A stretch of 64,000 bases of DNA from Anaerolineae bacterium (lineage in GTDB: Bacteria > Chloroflexota > Anaerolineae > Anaerolineales > Anaerolineaceae), in the NCBI GenBank assembly GCA_013178095.1, contig JABLXK010000003.1, forward strand, positions 1 to 64,000, in the 5' to 3' direction. A program made the translations under genes and the position numbers. Within the stretch, counting starts at the first letter, position 1; every line of letters starts with the position of its first letter. The notes under the pieces are model-generated. The model worked only from the letters and a program-made list of their open reading frames with translations. It searched no databases and was not told where the DNA came from. Positions 33,909 through 42,462 of this stretch are shown here, one piece after another.

Positions 33909-33922
33909 TGAAAGCACTTTCA
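33909..33922 (-). promoter_or_regulatory. LacI-type operator before the repressor gene
   Basis: TGAAAGCACTTTCA is a palindrome with 6-bp arms, 25 bases before the lacI start codon. It matches the operator at 32817 (TGAAAACACTTTCA) in 13 of 14 positions. Autoregulation is the natural reading. Confidence 0.8.
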
Positions 33923-34274
33923 GCGTTCCATGCCGATAATTATAAATCAACTGTGTTTATATAAAATGGAGAATTAATTGTTTTTGCAGGTGGTTATAAA
34001 TAAATAAATAAGATTCGGGATCTCTAAATAAAAAAAACATCCGATTATTCCCTTGAGATTGCCAGCCAACGAAAGAAGATTGATGCTTACATAATTTATT
34101 TAAGCACTGGAGAATAAGTGCAACAAGACAGAACTTAATTATTCTGGAGTTCCTGCCTTTATACTTGTAGACCTGGAAGCAGTCTGTTTAAGATAGATTG
34201 GAATTATTTCCGGATTTCATTAAATAGGAATTATCCCGGCTATTAACCATTTTACTTAAAAACTGCAAATCTTT
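33923..34274. other. AT-rich gene-free stretch
   Basis: It holds the promoter region of the LacI gene (a TATAAT-like box near 33935-33945 on the minus strand) and then about 300 bases in which no coding frame, strong hairpin or RNA was recognised. Confidence 0.5.
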
Positions 34275-34838
34275 TTATTTGCCTTCGGCAATGACCTCGA
34301 ATTCTACTTCGCCGACAGTCACGGATGTACCAGTCAATTGGACTTCCAGCTTGTACTTTCCGGGTTGAGGCGCAGTATCACCAAATTGTCCGCAGGAAAC
34401 GGGATTTCCCGTGGGATCGGTCTTGAAGGTCGGTCCGAATTGGACTTGCCCTCTATCGGGCATGGTCAAGAGGAGATTGAAATCCATGGACTGTCCTTTG
34501 GGAGCGCGCACCCAAAACCAGGTATTTTTATAATCTGCACCCGCGAAAGAATCAATGTGAACTGCATCAGGGTTATTTTCTTTTGTGAGGAATACCTCAA
34601 ATACAGGCAAATTTCCCATATCGATATTGGTATTAGGACTTCCCAAACCTGGTTGAGAGATTATCTGGTTGAGTGAATGATTGAGGGATTGAACGATTGA
34701 ATTCGCGCTATAAATAAAGGAGGGGCCTAAAACTACACCAATGATCAAGAGCAAAATCAAGAGGAATGAAAGTGCCCCAAAGCAGCCGATGCACCCGCCA
34801 AAGTATGCTTTAATCATGAACTTGAAAGCATTTTTCAT
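34275..34838 (-). CDS. Membrane-anchored extracytoplasmic protein of unknown function
   Basis: 187 residues from ATG 34838, chosen because GGAGG lies six bases upstream; longer in-frame starts lack a ribosome site. An N-terminal anchor (ALSFLLILLLIIGVVLG) is preceded by a Cys/Gly-rich basic segment. The rest is an exported beta-rich domain with a GKYKLEVQLTGTSVTVGEVEFEV-type C-terminus, resembling an immunoglobulin-like fold. No catalytic motif was recognised. Divergent from the membrane protein at 34878, with only 39 bases between starts. Confidence 0.7.
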   Translation of the reverse strand: MKNAFKFMIKAYFGGCIGCFGALSFLLILLLIIGVVLGPSFIYSANSIVQSLNHSLNQIISQPGLGSPNTNIDMGNLPVFEVFLTKENNPDAVHIDSFAGADYKNTWFWVRAPKGQSMDFNLLLTMPDRGQVQFGPTFKTDPTGNPVSCGQFGDTAPQPGKYKLEVQLTGTSVTVGEVEFEVIAEGK

Positions 34839-34877
34839 TAGTTGCCTCCCAAGTAATGTCATCATCTCCATTATATA

Positions 34878-35894
34878 ATGATGGTAGAGTTGGAAAAAAT
34901 TCAGATGAATAACCATTTTCGCAGTTATCATTTTGATTTGATCAAAGATCATGGTTGGATATGGCTGGTTACATTACCGTTTGGATTGGTTTGCTGGGTG
35001 ATTCCGTTTGTATTACTGTGGGGCTTGACTGGTACCGGCATGGAAAAAAGTACGGCGGAGGTGATTGTCTTCCTGCTCTTAGGTGTTCCGGCCTTATTAA
35101 TCGGATGGATTTTCGTTTATTCCTTCATGGAAGTTCTTATTACTCGTGTATCATTTTCTGATGGGACGATCGATCACCGTAAACCGTTATTGATATTTCC
35201 CTTGGTGTGGAATACAAAAAAGATTAGAGTATCTGAAGTAGAGAGCGTCAATCTTTTCGCCCGCTACGGCACACGTTTCGCAATCCTATTATTTCTCCGT
35301 CAAGGGAATAAATCAAAAAAATATTTCCTGCCCCAATTCAAGGATCAACCGGCATATCTGGATGAGTTCAGCGGATTCAAAAAAGATTCGGCAAGGTTTC
35401 AGGTTGGCGAGGGAACAAGTATTGAAACCCCAAAAAAAGATGAAATGCTGGCTGATGCAACAACCCGGCAATCAAATTTGAGGGTCTGGGATGCATTTTT
35501 AAAATATTTCAGCGGACTTCTAATATTTATTTTGATTATTGGTTGCGGCTATTATTGTTTGCAGCTTCCCGGACCGGCTTTCCAGTTATTCAGTTCCGGT
35601 GTATCTGTCGGAATGGTGTTGGTATTAATCTGCCTGGTCATCTCGATCCCGGTGCTGGGGCAGGGATTGATCTGGTTCCTTGGCCGAATGATGATTGTGT
35701 GGTCATTCGGTTTTTTAAACATCAATTCAGATTCTCTCTTTATGCCTGTTGTCCTCCAGCGGTTTTTCAACCAATGGCTGAAGTGGAACAGCGGTCAAGT
35801 ATCCTTGACTGATTTTGCTTTTTGGTGTTTTTTCTTATTATCGATCCTATACTCTATGGACCGCCTAGTGCGGCGTTTTAATCGAAGAGGATAA
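34878..35894 (+). CDS. Multi-pass membrane protein with a PH-like central domain, unknown function
   Basis: 338 residues (311 to 338 depending on start; ATG 34905 is an alternative with GGAAAA upstream). Two N-terminal helices (WLVTLPFGLVCWVIPFVLL and VFLLLGVPALLIGWIFVY) are followed by a cytoplasmic segment (about 95-170; RKPLLIFPLVWNTKKIRVSEVESV) that resembles bacterial PH (YdbT-like) domains. Three or four C-terminal helices follow. No enzymatic motif is visible. It is a single gene ended by the bidirectional terminator at 35978. Confidence 0.65.
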   Translation: MMVELEKIQMNNHFRSYHFDLIKDHGWIWLVTLPFGLVCWVIPFVLLWGLTGTGMEKSTAEVIVFLLLGVPALLIGWIFVYSFMEVLITRVSFSDGTIDHRKPLLIFPLVWNTKKIRVSEVESVNLFARYGTRFAILLFLRQGNKSKKYFLPQFKDQPAYLDEFSGFKKDSARFQVGEGTSIETPKKDEMLADATTRQSNLRVWDAFLKYFSGLLIFILIIGCGYYCLQLPGPAFQLFSSGVSVGMVLVLICLVISIPVLGQGLIWFLGRMMIVWSFGFLNINSDSLFMPVVLQRFFNQWLKWNSGQVSLTDFAFWCFFLLSILYSMDRLVRRFNRRG

Positions 35895-35977
35895 AAAAAA
35901 GAAAACCTGATACCGATTTTGGAAGACAAAAGTGACTATATTCATTCAGAGAGATGTCCGCTGCCTTTGTACAGAAT

Positions 35978-36014
35978 AAAAATCACCAACTATCTTATAG
36001 TTGATGATTTTTTT
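35978..36014. terminator. Bidirectional intrinsic terminator
   Basis: AAAAATCACCAACTAT and ATAGTTGATGATTTTT pair around CTT with one mismatch (a G-T wobble on one strand). A/T tracts on both sides give T-runs in both directions. It lies between the convergent genes 34878-35894 and nagA. Confidence 0.88.
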
Positions 36015-36042
36015 ATTGGGATTGAGCTTTTACATAAACTGA

Positions 36043-37227
36043 TTAATCAGCTTTGAATTTGGATATGTAATCTTGCTTAAAAAAGCCTTTTTCTTTCCTG
36101 GAATCGTAAACTTTGCGGCCTTCCACATAGGTGTCGACCACTTCGTATTGGTCATCGATCACAACCAGGTCGGCGTCCTTGCCAATAGCGATGGAACCTT
36201 TTTGCGTCCCAAAGCCGTAAAAGCGGGCGGCATTCAGGGAGGACATGCGCAGGATTTCCTCAAGAGGAATGTGCAACCGGTCTGCCAGGACGGATATGCC
36301 GAATAGAACGGATTTGGTGGAACCCATCAAACGGCCGGTATCCGTTTTACAGAATCCCTGGCTGTCGACGATTACCTTGAATTCTCCGAATTTGTACGTT
36401 CCCTCCGGCGCGCCGGCGGCTTCGCTGGAATCGGAGATCATAAACCAACGGCTGCGCTCTTTGATGCGGAACATCAGCTCGAGCATGACCGGGTTGATGT
36501 GAAGCCCGTCGCAAATGACCTCACAGAAAACCTTTTCATTCAGCAGGCAGGCTCCCAAGCCGCCCATGTTGCGGTGATGGATGCCGCTCATCACGTTGCC
36601 GGTGTGGGTTGAGACACTCAATCCATTGGCGAAAGCCTGCATAGCTTCTTCATAGTTACAATTGCTGTGGGCAAAGGAAAGAACAACGCCTCTTTCCAGT
36701 AAAAAATCGATCGCTTGCTGGCTTCCTTCAATTTCCGGAGCAATTGCCATCAGCTTGAGAAACCCGGCGCTATCCTCATAAATTTGTTTGATGACCTCCA
36801 TATCCACAATCGGTGGGTTGGTTGGAATGCCATTTTCCCCTACGCGGTTCAGGTAAGGACCTTCAGAATGGATACCCAGGATACGGGCGCCATCAGGCTG
36901 CTCAAGCGCTACTTTTGCGACGTGCTGGCACATGGCAGGTGCGGCGGTTGGGAATACCCCGGTTACACCGTCGGCTGCACAACCTTTTAAGAAACCCCTG
37001 ACTTCTTCTTCAGGGTCAGCATCTCCTATGCTGAATACCCCATAGCCGCGCGTCCCGTGGTTATGCGTATCGATGATGCCGGGAATGATGCGGTATCCGC
37101 TGTAATCGACAAATGAATCCACAACGGCATCAGCTGGCAAGTAATCGGCGATACGGCCGTCTTCAACCACAAGGTAACCGTTGCGGGCTCCATTCTCGAA
37201 ATATATTTCTCCGGATTTGAAGATCAT
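36043..37227 (-). CDS. nagA: N-acetylglucosamine-6-phosphate deacetylase
   Basis: Removes acetate from GlcNAc 6-phosphate in the cytoplasm. 394 residues from ATG 37227, placed nine bases after GGAGG; the longer start would overlap the preceding gene. Amidohydrolase motifs: IIDTHNHGTRGYG, SEGPYLN (metal Glu), HTGNVMSG, VICDGLHINP and ISDSSEAAG (catalytic Asp). Last gene of the mannose-family PTS operon. The usual partner NagB (deaminase) is not in the window. NagA-type enzymes also act on other N-acetyl hexosamine phosphates. Confidence 0.93.
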   Translation of the reverse strand: MIFKSGEIYFENGARNGYLVVEDGRIADYLPADAVVDSFVDYSGYRIIPGIIDTHNHGTRGYGVFSIGDADPEEEVRGFLKGCAADGVTGVFPTAAPAMCQHVAKVALEQPDGARILGIHSEGPYLNRVGENGIPTNPPIVDMEVIKQIYEDSAGFLKLMAIAPEIEGSQQAIDFLLERGVVLSFAHSNCNYEEAMQAFANGLSVSTHTGNVMSGIHHRNMGGLGACLLNEKVFCEVICDGLHINPVMLELMFRIKERSRWFMISDSSEAAGAPEGTYKFGEFKVIVDSQGFCKTDTGRLMGSTKSVLFGISVLADRLHIPLEEILRMSSLNAARFYGFGTQKGSIAIGKDADLVVIDDQYEVVDTYVEGRKVYDSRKEKGFFKQDYISKFKAD

Positions 37228-37231
37228 CTTT

Positions 37232-38035
37232 TTATGCCTCCGCCAGATCATTATACGTAATCAATTGAATATCGTGCGATTCAATAAAGCTCTTCAACCT
37301 GGGAGAGCAGGCCATATAAAGGTCCTTGGCCCGGATCAGTGTGTAAGTGGAATAGTGGAAGAGATCTTCGTCCACAAATCCGGCGTGGCAGATTATGGCG
37401 GCATATTCGTAATTAAGGATCTCGGGAATGACCTTTAAAACATTTCCCTCGACATCAGTCTGGATCTGCTGTTCAATCGGGAAAGGTTTTGGGTTCCAGT
37501 TATTAGTCAACCAGTGAAAACCAAATTTCTTGTGGATTCCCATTGAATACGGCGCCTGGTATTTCTCTGCCACTGTTTCTAAAACTTTTTCAACGTTGGG
37601 TGTCATCATCGAATGGCCGTGAATATACCCCGGTTTTTTGCCGGTTAATTCGATAAAACGCTTTACCTGGTTTTCAGCTTCGAGCAAGGTTTCTTCAAAA
37701 GGGAAGGGGTCATTATCCACCTGACGGAAAAATGTCTCCGAAGCGGATAGATTGGATTTTTCCCGAAGTTCGCCGGAAGTGTAAAACTCACCGGTCGGTT
37801 TCACCAGATTGGGAATCTGCTCAGCTGGTGTGACCGGGAAGCCGGACACCAGGTTGATATCGATCCCCAGACAGCATTGCGGGTATTGCTGGATTTGTTC
37901 GACCGCGAAAGCGGTACTGGGCATATTCACGAACAGGCCGGTGTTGCGGATAAGTCCATCGCGGATTCCCTTCAATATGCCGCAAGCCACACCTTCGGAG
38001 ATGCCGTAATCGTCCGATTGAAATAGTAATTTCAT
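37232..38035 (-). CDS. ChbG/YdjC-family carbohydrate deacetylase
   Basis: 267 residues. N-terminal LLFQSDDYGISEGV (metal Asp), IDINLVSGFPVTP, YIHGHSMMTPNVEKVLE (metal His) and ICHAGFVDEDL fit the YdjC fold, whose E. coli member ChbG removes one acetyl group from chitobiose phosphate. It lies four bases before nagA and three after the M28-like gene, so it is tightly operonic. With NagA it suggests that the imported compound is an N-acetylated di- or oligosaccharide. Confidence 0.9.
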   Translation of the reverse strand: MKLLFQSDDYGISEGVACGILKGIRDGLIRNTGLFVNMPSTAFAVEQIQQYPQCCLGIDINLVSGFPVTPAEQIPNLVKPTGEFYTSGELREKSNLSASETFFRQVDNDPFPFEETLLEAENQVKRFIELTGKKPGYIHGHSMMTPNVEKVLETVAEKYQAPYSMGIHKKFGFHWLTNNWNPKPFPIEQQIQTDVEGNVLKVIPEILNYEYAAIICHAGFVDEDLFHYSTYTLIRAKDLYMACSPRLKSFIESHDIQLITYNDLAEA

Positions 38036-38038
38036 TCT

Positions 38039-38965
38039 TTAGCCTTTCAGATAATTAATTAACCCGTCGCGGATTTTCTCCAGGCGCGGGATATCGACTT
38101 TAAAATCTTTTTTCGAGCGGGTATTGCGAACCACAAATTTTCGATTTCGGATTGTGCCGCTGCAGAGATGCAGCATATTTAGGAAGATTTGCAGGTTGGT
38201 CTCTTTCAACCGCTCTTCTTCGCTGAATACGTGATCGATTACATTGAGACCGGGAAGAGCGGCGATCAGTCTTTCAGCGTTTGAATTCAGCGCGGGACTA
38301 TGTGCGCAAACAAGTTCTTCACCTTCTGCCAGACAATCCAGGTAAATGAAAAATTTATTGCGCATACCTGCTTCACTGGCAAGTGTTCGCAACCCGGCAT
38401 TGGATTCCGTATTCCTATCCAACAGAACGTAAGCGATGTCGGATTTATTCCGGGTGCGTTCAGCCAGGGCGGCCACCAGGGCCAGGCTGGCAGAGTTGCG
38501 ATTAAAATTTACCGGATTGGGAATGCCAACAATCAACCGGTAGCAAAAGATAATCAAAAAGGCGAGGATAAATCCGCTGAGAATTTTATGTAACAGCGGT
38601 AGATCGGAAAAGTGGCTGATGATCCAATAGGTCAAATAACACGACCCGATATAGGAAAGAGACCTCAAGAAAATTTCCCGATTTTCCTGCTTCAGGTTAT
38701 CGGACGAATTAAAGGGAAAATAGCAATAAGGCAAGATGGATTTGGAAGGCGTGTCGTAAGGGCAAAGGACGATGGTGTTTGCTTTGGCAATATCCCCGAT
38801 GATTATATTGACGACACGCGATAGTTTCTTTGGAGAATCCTGAAAACTAAATCCATACCCCAGCTTCCGAAAGAATGGCTCAGCCTGGGAAGTGAAGATC
38901 CTTTTTTGCCGGTTGGTGTAACGTTTTGCCAGCGTTACACCGAATAACATCATATGGTCTTTCAT
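38039..38965 (-). CDS. Membrane protein with a degenerate M28-peptidase-like domain
   Basis: About 308 residues from ATG 38965. A longer start at 39007 would lie inside the terminator hairpin of the preceding gene, so it is rejected. N-terminal NIIIGDIAKANTIVLCPYDTPSK resembles the beginning of an M28 aminopeptidase domain (NIIGxxPGx and the HxDS metal motif), but the metal His/Asp pair is YDTP. Two helices (about residues 110-155) interrupt the domain; then NRNSASLALVAALAERTR and LLDRNTESNAGLRTLASEAG continue the M28-like pattern. Catalysis is therefore doubtful. It lies inside the PTS/chbG/nagA operon. Function unknown. Confidence 0.6.
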   Translation of the reverse strand: MKDHMMLFGVTLAKRYTNRQKRIFTSQAEPFFRKLGYGFSFQDSPKKLSRVVNIIIGDIAKANTIVLCPYDTPSKSILPYCYFPFNSSDNLKQENREIFLRSLSYIGSCYLTYWIISHFSDLPLLHKILSGFILAFLIIFCYRLIVGIPNPVNFNRNSASLALVAALAERTRNKSDIAYVLLDRNTESNAGLRTLASEAGMRNKFFIYLDCLAEGEELVCAHSPALNSNAERLIAALPGLNVIDHVFSEEERLKETNLQIFLNMLHLCSGTIRNRKFVVRNTRSKKDFKVDIPRLEKIRDGLINYLKG

Positions 38966-38979
38966 GTTTTTCTCAAATG

Positions 38980-39017
38980 AAAAGAGGTTATGGAGATCTT
39001 TCTCCATAACCTCTTTT
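38980..39017 (-). terminator. Intrinsic terminator or attenuator after EIID
   Basis: A perfect 17-bp stem (AAAAGAGGTTATGGAGA at 38980-38996 and its complement at 39001-39017) with a 4-base loop, ending in CTTTTCATTT on the minus strand. It lies 13 bases past the EIID stop and directly before the M28-like gene, within an otherwise continuous operon. It probably reduces expression of the deacetylase genes relative to the PTS. Confidence 0.85.
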
Positions 39018-39029
39018 TTGACATTTTGC

Positions 39030-39848
39030 TTAGAAGATCTTAATCAGCGCGCCCAATAGCCCAAAGGCGAGGATGCCGAAGATCAGATAGGAGGGACGAA
39101 CGCCTTTTTTAATCAGCCTTACCATGATGAACACCAGGATGATGCTCAACAATCCAGGAAAGATGCTGTTCAGGACGTCTTGAATGACGAGGTTGGCGCC
39201 ATTGATGGAAATGGTCCAATTGAGGGGAACGTTGACCATGGAAGCAGTCAGAGCGCCAGTCATCATCAAACCGAGGATGGCGGTGGCTTTGGTCAGAGCT
39301 TTCATCAAGCCGGAGCTGAATACCTGGTCGATGAAGGTCGTGCCATAGTTATAACCCCAATTCAACATGTAATATTTAGCAATGGATTGAGTAACGCCGT
39401 ACAGAAGGATGAACAACAGCGCGCCCAACAAGTTGCCCTGCGAACCCAGCCCAATACCGATACCGGCGGCAATGATGCGCAAACCGTTGAAGAACAGAGA
39501 ATCGAACATACCAGCAGTCGGCCCCATGAGACTGACCTTGAGACTGTTGATGACTTCCGGATCAAAATTTGGGGTTTCTTTATTCTGTTTTTCCAGAGCG
39601 TAAGAAAGGCCGGCTATGAAGCTAAAGGGTACGGCATGCGTGTTGAAAAACGATTGATGGCGTTGGTAGGCTGCTTTCTTGCCTTCCGGATCATCTTTGT
39701 AGATTTCCTCGATGGCAGGGGCCATGGTCAATGTAAAACCATTGGCTTCCATCTTCACCATGTTGAAGGCCAGAAAGGTGAGGTGTGAACGCCAGAACAT
39801 CGAATTGAGAATTTTCTTCTCTTTTGAGTCTACTTGATTGCTGCTCAT
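39030..39848 (-). CDS. PTS system EIID component, mannose/sorbose family
   Basis: 272 residues. The N-terminal FWRSHLTFLAFNMVKMEANGF, cited in part as FWRSHLTFLAFNMVKM, and FFNTHAVPFSFIAGLSYALEKQ are typical of EIID, with one or more C-terminal helices (LLSIILVFIMVRLI, YLIFGILAFGLLGALI). With EIIC it forms the membrane channel for the sugar. Its start overlaps the EIIC stop by four bases. Followed by the terminator-like hairpin at 38980. Confidence 0.95.
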   Translation of the reverse strand: MSSNQVDSKEKKILNSMFWRSHLTFLAFNMVKMEANGFTLTMAPAIEEIYKDDPEGKKAAYQRHQSFFNTHAVPFSFIAGLSYALEKQNKETPNFDPEVINSLKVSLMGPTAGMFDSLFFNGLRIIAAGIGIGLGSQGNLLGALLFILLYGVTQSIAKYYMLNWGYNYGTTFIDQVFSSGLMKALTKATAILGLMMTGALTASMVNVPLNWTISINGANLVIQDVLNSIFPGLLSIILVFIMVRLIKKGVRPSYLIFGILAFGLLGALIKIF

Positions 39849-40651
39849 GCGAAAAATCCTTTCTCATCGGATGACTTGGAACCTTTTCCTAATTTTTCCA
39901 TGATCGCGTTTTTTACATCGATCACATCTTTATCCTGCAGGAAAATCGTTACTGCAATGACAACACCGATAACAGCAATCGGCAGGGTGGAGAGGTTCAT
40001 GAATTTAACCATCACATAGCCCAGGAAAAAGAAGACGCCCACGGTATTCGACCAGATCATGGATGTCAGAATAGCAATACCGATGCCGATCATCATGCCG
40101 GATGCAGCGCCCAGGCCGGTCATTGCCCAGGCGGGTAATTTCGCCAACACGGCATCCAGACCCTGAGTGCCAAAGGCGATGGCCAGGAACATGACCACCG
40201 CATTAACAGATTGCATCAAGATGGAAACAACCAGTGATTGGCTAAATAGCTGTCTGATTTTTCCATTGGCGGCCAGTTTCTCCCAATAAGGCGCCAGGGA
40301 AGACCAGAATGGCATCATAGCGCCGCTGAAGGATTGCATCAGGGTCCCAATTGGGATAGCCAACGCCATGCTGGCTTCGGTGTTCTGGCCGGAAAGAATT
40401 GCGAATGCAACTGAGATGAATGTGGCCGATGTTGGATCAGAAGCTACAGAACCTCCGATGTAGGAAATTCCCATAAAGATGGATTCCAGGGATGCGCCCA
40501 GGATTATGCCCGTCTTCAGGTCTCCGAGGATCAAGCCGGCGATCGGGCCGACGATAATTGGACGGGTCAAGCACTGCCAGCTTAATAAAAACGCATCGAT
40601 CACATAAACGATCAGGTAGGCGAGACAAATACTCAATGCTTCGTTTACCAT
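39845..40651 (-). CDS. PTS system EIIC component, mannose/sorbose family
   Basis: 268 residues, a polytopic membrane protein (LIVGPIAGLILGDLKTGIILGASLE-like opening, here RPIIVGPIAGLILGDLKTGI; YIGGSVASDPTSATFISVAFAILSG). It forms the sugar path with EIID. It lies 22 bases after EIIB and overlaps EIID by ATGA. Confidence 0.95.
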   Translation of the reverse strand: MVNEALSICLAYLIVYVIDAFLLSWQCLTRPIIVGPIAGLILGDLKTGIILGASLESIFMGISYIGGSVASDPTSATFISVAFAILSGQNTEASMALAIPIGTLMQSFSGAMMPFWSSLAPYWEKLAANGKIRQLFSQSLVVSILMQSVNAVVMFLAIAFGTQGLDAVLAKLPAWAMTGLGAASGMMIGIGIAILTSMIWSNTVGVFFFLGYVMVKFMNLSTLPIAVIGVVIAVTIFLQDKDVIDVKNAIMEKLGKGSKSSDEKGFFA

Positions 40652-40673
40652 TTATTCCTCCATAATGAAAAAT

Positions 40674-41165
40674 TTATTGGATGATCTTATTTACAGGATC
40701 CGGTTTATCTTCAGGCGTGGTCTGATAATTGCATTCAACGCCTGTATTTAAGATTTGCCGGATGATTTCGACTTCGCTATCGTAAAGGTACAAGTTATTG
40801 CGGTATAGCTTGCGAGCATCTGAACCTTGGCGCGGTGCGACACGGCCATAATTCCCGATGTTCACGACCTTGATCCCATTAACGGACTTCATCAACTTTA
40901 AAACATCCTGGGGAGTTTTTACCAGGACCAGAATGCTCAAGCTTTCCGCGCGCGAGTCATTCAGTAAATTTATACCTTCTTCCATGGTGGTGATAGCTAC
41001 TTTTACGTCTGAGGGCGCGGCCATCATCAAAGATTTTTTTATGAGGTCGTTGTTTGCTGCCTCGTCATTCAATACTAAAATTCGATTCACACTTAAATGC
41101 CTGGACCACTTGATTGCGATCTGTCCATGAATTAATCGTTCATCGAGCCTTAATAACTTGATCAT
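40674..41165 (-). CDS. PTS system EIIB component, mannose/sorbose family
   Basis: 163 residues. LLRLDERLIHGQIAIKW carries the phosphorylated His13, the family's phosphohistidine, which passes phosphate to the sugar. The stop codon of EIIA abuts its start. Cytoplasmic, bound to EIIC/EIID. Confidence 0.95.
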   Translation of the reverse strand: MIKLLRLDERLIHGQIAIKWSRHLSVNRILVLNDEAANNDLIKKSLMMAAPSDVKVAITTMEEGINLLNDSRAESLSILVLVKTPQDVLKLMKSVNGIKVVNIGNYGRVAPRQGSDARKLYRNNLYLYDSEVEIIRQILNTGVECNYQTTPEDKPDPVNKIIQ

Positions 41166-41582
41166 TCAACTTCCTCCAAAAAAATCTTCATTTTCCACGC
41201 CATTGGATTGGATTTCAACGATTCGGATTGCTTCTCTGCTTTCTTTCACGAGGGCTTTGATCTTCTCTTCATCAACTGGTTCATTATTCAGCATCAACGC
41301 CAACAGCAATGGCAAATTGACGCCTGCAATAAGATAAGTTTCGGGCCGGGTGAGATAAAGTGCTAATTTTTGATTGACACTACCCCCATATAAATCAGAT
41401 AACAAGATGACTTGTTCCCCTTCAGTAATCGTTTGAAAAAAGACTTCGAGTTGTGTTTCGAAATCGTTCTGGTCGATGTAGGCATCGATTACCGAGAGAG
41501 TATCCGATTTGCCGAGTAAAACTTCAAGGGAACTCTTTATCCCGCTCGCAAAAGTACCGTGAGAAGCTACTAAAATTTTCAG
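41166..41582 (-). CDS. PTS system EIIA component, mannose family, apparently starting with CTG
   Basis: 138 residues if translation starts at CTG 41582. LKILVASHGTFASGIKSSLE is the family N-terminus, with phosphorylated His8. An AAGGAGG ribosome site sits eight bases before this CTG. The in-frame GTG at 41591 overlaps the ribosome site itself and no ATG lies near enough, so a CTG start is the best fit. LLSDLYGGSVNQKLALYL and IAGVNLPLLLALML complete the EIIA-Man fold. First gene of the operon. The start region is almost the same as that of the ROK kinase at 59027. Confidence 0.88.
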   Translation of the reverse strand: MKILVASHGTFASGIKSSLEVLLGKSDTLSVIDAYIDQNDFETQLEVFFQTITEGEQVILLSDLYGGSVNQKLALYLTRPETYLIAGVNLPLLLALMLNNEPVDEEKIKALVKESREAIRIVEIQSNGVENEDFFGGS

Positions 41583-41842
41583 AAGAACCACCTCCTTGAT
41601 TAAAAAAAATCCTGAAATTCGGTAATCAGTTCTGGGTTTCCTCGATAGCCACCTCCGTGAACAAGCGCTCATTCATTAAGTTTTCGTCATTATATCATAA
41701 TCAGTTGATTGGCAAGATCGGATAAAAATTCTTCGACAAGACCAGGATGTACAAAACCGATAATCTTGGAATGTTAAAACTTACAGAACGTTAAGAATCA
41801 AATTTCATTTTTCATCCAAAAATGGTGGAGAGGAGCCTCAAA

Positions 41843-42388
41843 ATGAAAATTTCCGCTTATATAGCCGCCAGCCTCGATGGTTACATTGCCCGCGAAGATG
41901 GCGCTCTCGATTGGCTTTCGGCGCCCTTAGATGAACCTGGTGGAGAAGATTATGGTTTCCGGCAATTCTTCGACTCCGTCGACTTGCTCGTGATGGGACG
42001 CAAGTCCTTTGAAAAAGTCCTTACATTAGGTCCCTGGATTTACGGGGAAAAACCGGTATTTGTTCTTAGCAGCCGGCCGGTCGACATCCCCGCAACGCTT
42101 CGGTCGACTGTAGGATGGAGATCGTCCTCCCCCATTGAGTTGAAGCGTGAATTCGATCAGATGAAGCTGCGGGGTGTTTATGTCGACGGCGGCAAAACCA
42201 TCCAGAGTTTCCTGGCAGACGGCCTGCTGGACGAATTGACAGTAACGTGGATCCCGATCCTGATCGGGCGGGGGATTCCGTTATTTGGCCGGTTGGAAAA
42301 GGACGCCCGCCTTATACTTATTGAAAACCGCGCATTCGACAATGGATTTGTGCAAAGCCGATATGAGATCCTTCCTTCAAAAACTTGA
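41843..42388 (+). CDS. RibD C-terminal / dihydrofolate-reductase-like protein
   Basis: 181 residues from ATG 41843, seven bases after AGGAG; an upstream ATG at 41822 lacks a site. MKISAYIAASLDGYIAREDGALDWL is the usual opening (cited in part as AASLDGYIAREDGALDWL). VMGRKSFEKVLTLGPWIY and VDGGKTIQSFLADGLLDEL are NADPH-binding motifs. The family includes stray reductases of folate-, pterin- or riboflavin-like substrates; the real one is unknown. It is not part of a riboflavin operon. Ends at the terminator at 42407. Confidence 0.88.
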   Translation: MKISAYIAASLDGYIAREDGALDWLSAPLDEPGGEDYGFRQFFDSVDLLVMGRKSFEKVLTLGPWIYGEKPVFVLSSRPVDIPATLRSTVGWRSSSPIELKREFDQMKLRGVYVDGGKTIQSFLADGLLDELTVTWIPILIGRGIPLFGRLEKDARLILIENRAFDNGFVQSRYEILPSKT

Positions 42389-42406
42389 TTGCCGGAAATA
42401 GATAGA

Positions 42407-42434
42407 AAAAGCAGCCTGCATGCAGGCTGCTTTT
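42407..42434. terminator. Bidirectional intrinsic terminator
   Basis: A perfect 28-base palindrome, AAAAGCAGCCTGCA at 42407-42420 and its complement at 42421-42434. A-tract and T-tract flank it. It lies between the convergent reductase and deoD genes. Confidence 0.9.
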
Positions 42435-42462
42435 GAAGGGTTTTCCCTATTGCAATTATTAA

